Source: Pseudomonadota bacterium (GTDB lineage: Bacteria > Pseudomonadota > Gammaproteobacteria > Xanthomonadales > Xanthomonadaceae). From it: DNA of 10,793 nucleotides. This document shows positions 6,312-10,793 of the stretch, piece after piece. The DNA lies in assembly GCA_023438325.1 (NCBI GenBank), contig JAEXRB010000242.1, positions 1-10,793 on the forward strand, given 5' to 3'. A program made the position numbers and the translations under genes. The notes beneath the pieces are model-generated. The model was not told where the DNA came from and did not search any database. It was given only the letters and a program-made list of their open reading frames with translations. Positions within the stretch are counted from its first letter, which is position 1, and the number at the start of each line of letters is the position of its first letter.

Positions 6312-7268
6312 ATGATTTCGCTCGATACCATTCGCAATGCCGCAGCACGCATCGCACCCCACGCACATGTCACCCCGGTGCTCGGTTCGGCGTCGCTTGA
6401 TCGCCTTGCCGGGGCGACGCTGTTCTTCAAGGCCGAGCATCTTCAGCGCATAGGCGCCTTCAAGTTCCGTGGCGCATGCAACGCGGTGTTCTCGCTCGAC
6501 GATGCCGCTGCCGCGCGAGGCGTGGTGACGCAGTCTTCGGGCAATCATGGCGCCGCCATTGCACTGGCTTGCCGGTTGCGCGGCATCCCGGCCACGGTGG
6601 TGGTGCCGCACAATGCGCCCGGCGTGAAACTGGCGGCCATCGCCGATTTCGGCGCGCGCATCGTGCCGTGCGAAGTTTCCCAACATGATCGTGATCGCGT
6701 TACGGCCCAGGTGCTGGCCGAGAGCGGCGGCGAGTTGATCCATCCCTTCGATGATCCACGCGTGATAGCAGGTCAGGGCACTGCGGCGTTCGAACTTCTG
6801 CATCAGGCCCCGGCGCTGGACGCGATCATCGCGCCGGTATCGGGCGGCGGACTCTTGTCGGGCACGCTGCTGGCGGCCAAGGCGATCAATCCGGACATCG
6901 AGGTGTTCGGCGCGGAGCCGGAAGGCGCATCCGATGCCTATCAGTCGCTGCGCCAGCGCCGCCGCATCACCGACATGACACCCAACACGATCTGCGATGG
7001 CTTGCGCGCGCATCTTTCCGAACGCACCTTCGCTATCCTCTCGCAGCATTGCGACGGCATCCTGCTGGCCAATGACGAGGAAGTACGCGCCGCGATGCGG
7101 CTCATCTTCGAGCGCATGAAGCAGGTGGTCGAACCTTCCGGTGCAGTGCCGTTGGCGGCATTGCTGCGCGAGCGTGCCCGTTTTGCAGGGCGTCGCGTGG
7201 GTCTTGTTTTGAGTGGTGGCAATCTCGACCTATCCGCCATTTTTTCCAGCCAAGAGCATTCCCGATGA
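6312..7268 (+). CDS. PLP-dependent serine/threonine dehydratase or serine racemase family enzyme (fold-type II)
   Basis: The 318-residue product is a single catalytic domain without the ACT-like regulatory domain of biosynthetic IlvA. Lys51 in GAFKFRG is the Schiff-base lysine. SSGNHG at 75-80 is the substrate loop, SGGGLLSG the PLP-phosphate loop, and LSGGNLDL at the C-terminus contacts the pyridine nitrogen. The segment FGAEPEGASDAYQS carries the Glu/Ala/Asp divalent-metal site known from serine racemases, and NTICDGLRAHLSERTF matches the same group. It probably deaminates L-serine or L-threonine (to pyruvate or 2-oxobutyrate) or racemises serine; the sequence does not decide between them. 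The ATG at 6312 fits the family N-terminus but has no clear Shine-Dalgarno sequence. An in-frame GTG at 6300, with AAGAG about 7 nt upstream, is an alternative. The next gene overlaps by 4 bp (ATGA), suggesting one transcript and translational coupling. Confidence 0.9.
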   Translation: MISLDTIRNAAARIAPHAHVTPVLGSASLDRLAGATLFFKAEHLQRIGAFKFRGACNAVFSLDDAAAARGVVTQSSGNHGAAIALACRLRGIPATVVVPHNAPGVKLAAIADFGARIVPCEVSQHDRDRVTAQVLAESGGELIHPFDDPRVIAGQGTAAFELLHQAPALDAIIAPVSGGGLLSGTLLAAKAINPDIEVFGAEPEGASDAYQSLRQRRRITDMTPNTICDGLRAHLSERTFAILSQHCDGILLANDEEVRAAMRLIFERMKQVVEPSGAVPLAALLRERARFAGRRVGLVLSGGNLDLSAIFSSQEHSR

Positions 7269-7693
7269 CTTCTCCGAAGCTGCGCGCATCCGACAGCGCC
7301 ACGACCTTGATCCAGAGCTACTACGCCGCATTCAACCGCGACGATGGCGAGGCCATGCTCGCGCTGTTGGCCCCCGATGTGGTGCACGACCTCAACGAGG
7401 GCGGGCGTGAAACCGGTGTCGAGGCGTTTCGCGTTTTCATGGCCAGGATGCGGCGTTGCTATGCCGAACAGCTCAGCAACATCCGCATCATCGCCAGCCC
7501 CGACGGGCTGCATGCTGCCGCCGAATACGTGGTGAGCGGCAAATACCTCAACGATGATGTGGGCCTTCCGCCCGCCACGGGCCAGTCCTACTCGCTGTCC
7601 GGTGGCGCGTTCTTCGATATCGCCGAGGGTCGCATCACGCGGGTGAGCAACTTCTACAACCTCAACGAGTGGATCGCGCAAGTCAGTCGCTGA
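7265..7693 (+). CDS. Ketosteroid isomerase-related protein, NTF2/SnoaL-like fold
   Basis: The 142-residue length and pattern fit the proteobacterial ketosteroid-isomerase-related family (TIGR02096 as I recall it). An N-terminal helix (ATTLIQSYYAAFNRDD) is followed by the cone-forming helices with LLAPDVVHDLNEGG, then the curved sheet strands AAAEYVVSGKY, YSLSGGAFFDI and ITRVSNFYNLNEW. The fold binds small hydrophobic or polar ligands in a pocket. True steroid isomerase activity is not implied and the substrate is unknown. There is no signal peptide, so it is cytoplasmic. Its ATG lies inside the stop codon of the upstream PLP enzyme and only a weak AAGAG precedes it, so translation is probably coupled. 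Its stop is just 6 bp from the convergent hemY stop, with no visible terminator between. Confidence 0.88.
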   Translation: MTSPKLRASDSATTLIQSYYAAFNRDDGEAMLALLAPDVVHDLNEGGRETGVEAFRVFMARMRRCYAEQLSNIRIIASPDGLHAAAEYVVSGKYLNDDVGLPPATGQSYSLSGGAFFDIAEGRITRVSNFYNLNEWIAQVSR

Positions 7694-7699
7694 TCTGCG

Positions 7700-8986
7700 T
7701 CAATCGCGCAAGGGCGTGCCCGGCTCCAGTTCGTCCAACGACAGCAGCGGCACGCCCATGCTGGATCGGGTTTCGGCCACCGCTTCGCCTGCGATCAGTT
7801 CGCGCAGGCTGCGATCCGGGAGGACGGCGACGGTTTCATCGCGCTGCATGGCCAGCGCACGGGCGTAGGCATCGCGCGCCTTGGCGTCGTGATGTTGGGC
7901 TGCGTGGACATGGCCCAGCTCTTCCCAGGCCTCGGCACGGGCACCCAACGCCAGTGCGCGTTGCAGGTATTCCTCGGCTTTGCCCCAAATCTGTTCGTTG
8001 CGGCACAGCTGGCCGAGCGTGACCAGCAGGGCGGGGTCGTCTGGATGTGCGGCGAGCCAGGCTTCGGCCATCTTCAGGGGCGAGTGTTTGGTACTGCGTG
8101 GCAGCACGCCGTAGACCGCGGCCAGCGATGGCGACCATTGTTTGCGCAACGCCTTTTCCACCGCCGTGATTCCGGATCCGGCATCGCCGCAGGCCACGGC
8201 GCGGCGGGCATATGCCTCGACGATGCGCGCATCGGCTTTCTGCGGGCGGGAAAGGCTCGACCACAGCCGGGCCAGGGTTTCAGCGTCCGGCGCCTGTTGC
8301 AGGGCCGCCGCGAGGATTTCGGCTTCACGCGAGGTTTGCGCTTCACCTTCGACAACACGGCTGGCGCGCCAGGCCGGCAGCAGCAGCACGGCGTCCTGTG
8401 CACGACCGGTCTGGACCAGGGCGTGGAGATAGATGTCCAGGGCACGCGGCGGCAGTGCAGCCAGCGGTTGCGGGTCGAACAGTGCGACGATGCGCGCCGC
8501 ATCACCGCGACGTTCGTGCTGGCGTGCCGCGAGCAGGGCCAAGGTGACGGGGTCATGGCCTTCGGCGGCGCGATCCAGCAAGGCCTGCGCGGCGGCATCG
8601 TCGCCACGCGCCTGTGCCGCGCGGGCCGCGCCAAGCAGGGCCGGCAGGCGATGTTGTTGCTCGCAGGCGGCGCGGGTCAGGAGGTTTTCCGCTTGTCGCC
8701 AACGGCCTTCATGCAGTGCCACGATGCCGCCGGCCAGGCGTTCGCGCGCCACGTGGCGACGACGCTTGCGCCAGAAGCGCAGCGGAAAACGCAGCAATAC
8801 CAGCACCAACCAGAGTGCGACCCAGCCCATCAGCAGCGCCATCACGGCAACCACCAGCGTGGTTTCCACGCTCCAGCCGCGCAACGTGATCAACACATAA
8901 CCCGGATCGGAAGCGATCATGCGCCAACCCCACGCTCCCGCCAGCGCCAGGGCGAGCAGGCCGATCAGTGCCGCGAGGCGTTTCAT
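7700..8986 (-). CDS. hemY: HemY-like membrane protein with TPR repeats, haem operon accessory protein
   Basis: The 428-residue inner-membrane protein has two N-terminal transmembrane helices (about residues 4-22 and 42-65) flanking the family signature DPGYVLI (27-33), a basic stretch RFWRKRRRHVARER, then helical repeats to the C-terminus. Clear tetratricopeptide-like units lie in the last third (AWLAAHPDDPALLVTLGQL and KAEEYLQRALALGARAEAWE). In gammaproteobacteria this HemY is not the Gram-positive protoporphyrinogen/coproporphyrinogen oxidase of the same name; it is a scaffold-type protein of the hemCDXY cluster whose exact role in late haem synthesis is unsettled. The ATG at 8986 overlaps the hemX stop by 4 bp (ATGA) and has GGGAG 7 nt upstream, so the two genes are translationally coupled. 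The C-terminal tail ends with a short acidic, proline-containing segment. Confidence 0.93.
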   Translation of the reverse strand: MKRLAALIGLLALALAGAWGWRMIASDPGYVLITLRGWSVETTLVVAVMALLMGWVALWLVLVLLRFPLRFWRKRRRHVARERLAGGIVALHEGRWRQAENLLTRAACEQQHRLPALLGAARAAQARGDDAAAQALLDRAAEGHDPVTLALLAARQHERRGDAARIVALFDPQPLAALPPRALDIYLHALVQTGRAQDAVLLLPAWRASRVVEGEAQTSREAEILAAALQQAPDAETLARLWSSLSRPQKADARIVEAYARRAVACGDAGSGITAVEKALRKQWSPSLAAVYGVLPRSTKHSPLKMAEAWLAAHPDDPALLVTLGQLCRNEQIWGKAEEYLQRALALGARAEAWEELGHVHAAQHHDAKARDAYARALAMQRDETVAVLPDRSLRELIAGEAVAETRSSMGVPLLSLDELEPGTPLRD

Positions 8987-10206
8987 GCGCGTACTCCCGG
9001 TACGGGCTCGAGTTCGACCTCAGGCAAGGCGTCGCTGCCCGCGTCATCCTGCGCCTGCGCTGCTTCTTCCGGATGTTCCGCAGGCGAAGCATCGGGTGCA
9101 GGGTGTTGCGGATCCTGCGACACGCCGGACGCAGCCTTGGTGTTGGACGGGCTCGGCGGCGGCAGGCGCACTGCATCGCCGCTGCCGACGTGTCGCATCG
9201 CGCGCAGGCCGCGCAATTCGCGCAAGGTGGCACCGAGGGCGGGCAGTTCCGGAGAAAGTTCGGCCTGACGCAGTTCGGCCAGCCGCGCGAACCAGCGTGC
9301 CACCGTGTCGGCATCGGTATCGAACAGATCGGCGGAGCCGTGTTCGATGCGATCCAGCGCGGCGCGGAAGGCTTCTTCGTCCGGGCGTGCCAAGGCCGCT
9401 TGTGCGAGATCCAGTTGCAGCGCGATGGCAGCCAGCGCGGCCTGACGCTGGGCCGGGCCGAGCAGCGTGGTTTGCGGATCGATCCGGCGCACCGTCACCA
9501 GTTGTCCGAGCAGTTGTTTGATGCGCGAATCCTGCGGCGTGACAAGTGCCACGGTACCGGCACGCGAGGCAGGCAATGCCGCCAGCTGTCCGGCCAGCAA
9601 CGCCAGTTCGGCACGCAGGCGCGGTCGCGCATCAGGTGGCAGTTCACGCAACTGGATCAATTCCTGCGTCAGGGTTTGGCGCAGCGTCGCCAGTGCCGGA
9701 TCGTCCAGCCCGGCCAGCGTGCCTTCGGCCAGGGACAGTGCCTGGATTGCGGCGGGCACATCGGCATACAGGCTCAGGCGTTCGGCGCCCATCGAGAGCA
9801 GGAATTCGGCCTGGTTCAGACGCAGCACGCTCTCCCCGCTCATGCGGCTCTGTGCCAGACGTGCGACGGCGTCTTCGAGCAGCGCGGCGCGTTCGCCCAT
9901 GCCGAGGATTTCTTCACGCAGGACCTGATTGGTGGCGGTCGAACCATCCAGCCGTTGCGACAGGCGCTGCTGACCTTCGCGCACCTGCTCCAGCGCACGT
10001 TCGAGCGACTGCACGCGTTCGCCCAGCACTTGGGTCTGGGTGCGCATGTCGGCCTGCTCGCCGTTGGCATCGCGTACCGCACGGATGGCCAACAGCGTCA
10101 GCGCCGCAATGGCGAACAGGATCAGGAGTGCCATCACCCATGGCCAGCGCCTTGGGCGAGGGGATGGGTCAGCGGCAGAGGTTTCGTTCACGGCGTCTTC
10201 GGTCAC
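8983..10206 (-). CDS. hemX: HemX-like membrane protein of the haem operon
   Basis: The 407-residue protein has a cytoplasmic Pro/Arg N-terminus, one transmembrane helix (about residues 23-41, WVMALLILFAIAALTLLAI), then a predicted coiled coil (about 50-120, rich in Glu/Gln/Leu heptads) and a helical HemX domain (including RLNQAEFLLSMGAERLSLY) to about residue 345. The last 60 residues are Pro/Ala/Glu/Asp-rich and probably disordered. The family is often labelled uroporphyrin-III C-methyltransferase, but no SAM-dependent methyltransferase domain is visible, so that name should not be used. The start is GTG at 10206; an in-frame TAG upstream rules out a longer protein, and there is no good Shine-Dalgarno sequence, so expression may depend on coupling with hemD, which ends 33 bp before. 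HemX and HemY probably act together at the inner membrane. Confidence 0.92.
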   Translation of the reverse strand: MTEDAVNETSAADPSPRPRRWPWVMALLILFAIAALTLLAIRAVRDANGEQADMRTQTQVLGERVQSLERALEQVREGQQRLSQRLDGSTATNQVLREEILGMGERAALLEDAVARLAQSRMSGESVLRLNQAEFLLSMGAERLSLYADVPAAIQALSLAEGTLAGLDDPALATLRQTLTQELIQLRELPPDARPRLRAELALLAGQLAALPASRAGTVALVTPQDSRIKQLLGQLVTVRRIDPQTTLLGPAQRQAALAAIALQLDLAQAALARPDEEAFRAALDRIEHGSADLFDTDADTVARWFARLAELRQAELSPELPALGATLRELRGLRAMRHVGSGDAVRLPPPSPSNTKAASGVSQDPQHPAPDASPAEHPEEAAQAQDDAGSDALPEVELEPVPGVRA

Positions 10207-10239
10207 GGGGAAAGTGTCGAGTTGGAACCGGACAAGATG

Positions 10240-10793
10240 CTACCGGAAGCCTGTTGAACCGTTGTCTTTCGCCCATGCTTCCAGCGCATCGAGCATGGCT
10301 GCTGCGGTGGGCGCGCAAGCGGTGGTGACGCGCAAAAATCCACGCGCCCGTGCCAGTTCGGCCAGCCGCGGGCTGCATGTCACGGCGAGGGAATCCAGCA
10401 GTTGCCTGCGGCCATCTTCCGGCAAGGCGTCGAGCGCGCCGTCCAGCGCCTCGGCACTGGAAATCAGCGCAGCGCGCGGCGCGGGCGACTGCATGAGTGC
10501 GTGTCGATGACGTGCATCCAGGCGCGGCGGCAGGCGGCGGTAGACCTCGGCGCGACGTATCTCCAGCCCGCGTCGCGCCAGCCCGGCCGGGATGATGCCG
10601 CGTCCGCCCGGTGCGGTGACCAGGCCCACCGGGCCGGTGATGTCGTTCCATTCGGGCAGGGCCAGCAATCCTTCGGAGTGCATGGCTTGGTGCGGTGGTG
10701 AGATTGCGTCGATGCCGTGACGTGCCAGCGCCCGTGCCGTGCCCGCGCCCACCGCGAACACCGTGGTGCCGGAGGGCAAAACCAGTTCGATCT
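10240..10793 (-). CDS. hemD: Uroporphyrinogen-III synthase, C-terminal part, partial
   Basis: Closes and isomerises the linear tetrapyrrole hydroxymethylbilane to uroporphyrinogen III in the cytoplasm, the branch-point intermediate for haem and sirohaem. The frame is open to the right edge, so the first 60-80 residues are missing. The visible 184 codons show the loosely conserved family features: PSGTTVFAVGAGTARAL, then SEGLLALPE, PGGRGIIPAGLARRG, AEVYRRLPP, and near the C-terminus ISSAEALDGAL, CSPRLAELARARGF and TTACAPTAAAMLDAL. The stop is TAG at 10240-10242. The downstream hemX-hemY order supports the assignment; hemC is expected upstream outside the window. The apparent start at 10779 is only an internal TTG, not a real start. 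Confidence 0.93.
   Translation of the reverse strand, partial: IELVLPSGTTVFAVGAGTARALARHGIDAISPPHQAMHSEGLLALPEWNDITGPVGLVTAPGGRGIIPAGLARRGLEIRRAEVYRRLPPRLDARHRHALMQSPAPRAALISSAEALDGALDALPEDGRRQLLDSLAVTCSPRLAELARARGFLRVTTACAPTAAAMLDALEAWAKDNGSTGFR

Noticed and set aside
6152..6430. Upstream extension of the small secreted-protein frame to 213 residues
   Set aside because: It would bury a clear signal peptide and overlap the 5' end of the divergent PLP enzyme gene.
8983..10206. Uroporphyrinogen-III C-methyltransferase as the function of HemX
   Set aside because: The protein is a membrane-anchored coiled-coil/helical protein with no SAM-binding methyltransferase domain; the label is a historical mis-transfer.
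7889..10257. Long plus-strand open frames of 459 and 429 codons
   Set aside because: They are antisense to hemY and hemX, have no recognisable domains, and reflect GC-rich third positions.

Overview
The window looks like ordinary chromosome from a high-GC gammaproteobacterium. The layout hemD-hemX-hemY, a PepN of the E. coli type, and CRP/Clp-type TGTGA-N6-TCACA sites suggest Xanthomonadales (Rhodanobacteraceae or Lysobacteraceae), but I cannot name a genus from sequence alone. I see no transposase, integrase, CRISPR array, tRNA, rRNA or phage gene.

Layout from left to right: (1) The 5' part of mnmG (tRNA wobble-uridine modification) on the minus strand, running off the left edge. (2) A gene-poor stretch of about 650 bp (866-1513) with three consecutive strong hairpins, a perfect CRP/Clp-type palindrome and a very strong bidirectional terminator. 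A short plus-strand RNA may lie between the palindrome and the terminator. (3) A minus-strand gene for a secreted lipoprotein with a tyrosine/tryptophan-rich half and an Arg/Pro/Ser-rich half. (4) pepN, an M1 zinc aminopeptidase, minus strand, with a CRP/Clp-like site upstream. (5) A small acidic secreted protein with four cysteines, minus strand, with its own hairpin terminator. (6) Divergent from it on the plus strand, a two-gene unit: a fold-type II PLP enzyme of the serine/threonine dehydratase-serine racemase family, overlapping by 4 bp a ketosteroid-isomerase-related (NTF2-like) protein. (7) Convergent with that unit, the minus-strand haem cluster hemD (partial at the right edge), hemX and hemY. 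hemX and hemY overlap by 4 bp.

Functionally, hemD makes uroporphyrinogen III. HemX and HemY are membrane-anchored accessory proteins that usually follow it in gammaproteobacterial operons. mnmG and pepN are housekeeping genes. The dehydratase/NTF2 pair and the two secreted proteins are the less understood part. I did not find a convincing new multi-gene system. The best candidates for something undescribed are the structured, Clp-site-bearing intergenic region at 866-1513 and the Tyr-rich lipoprotein next to it.
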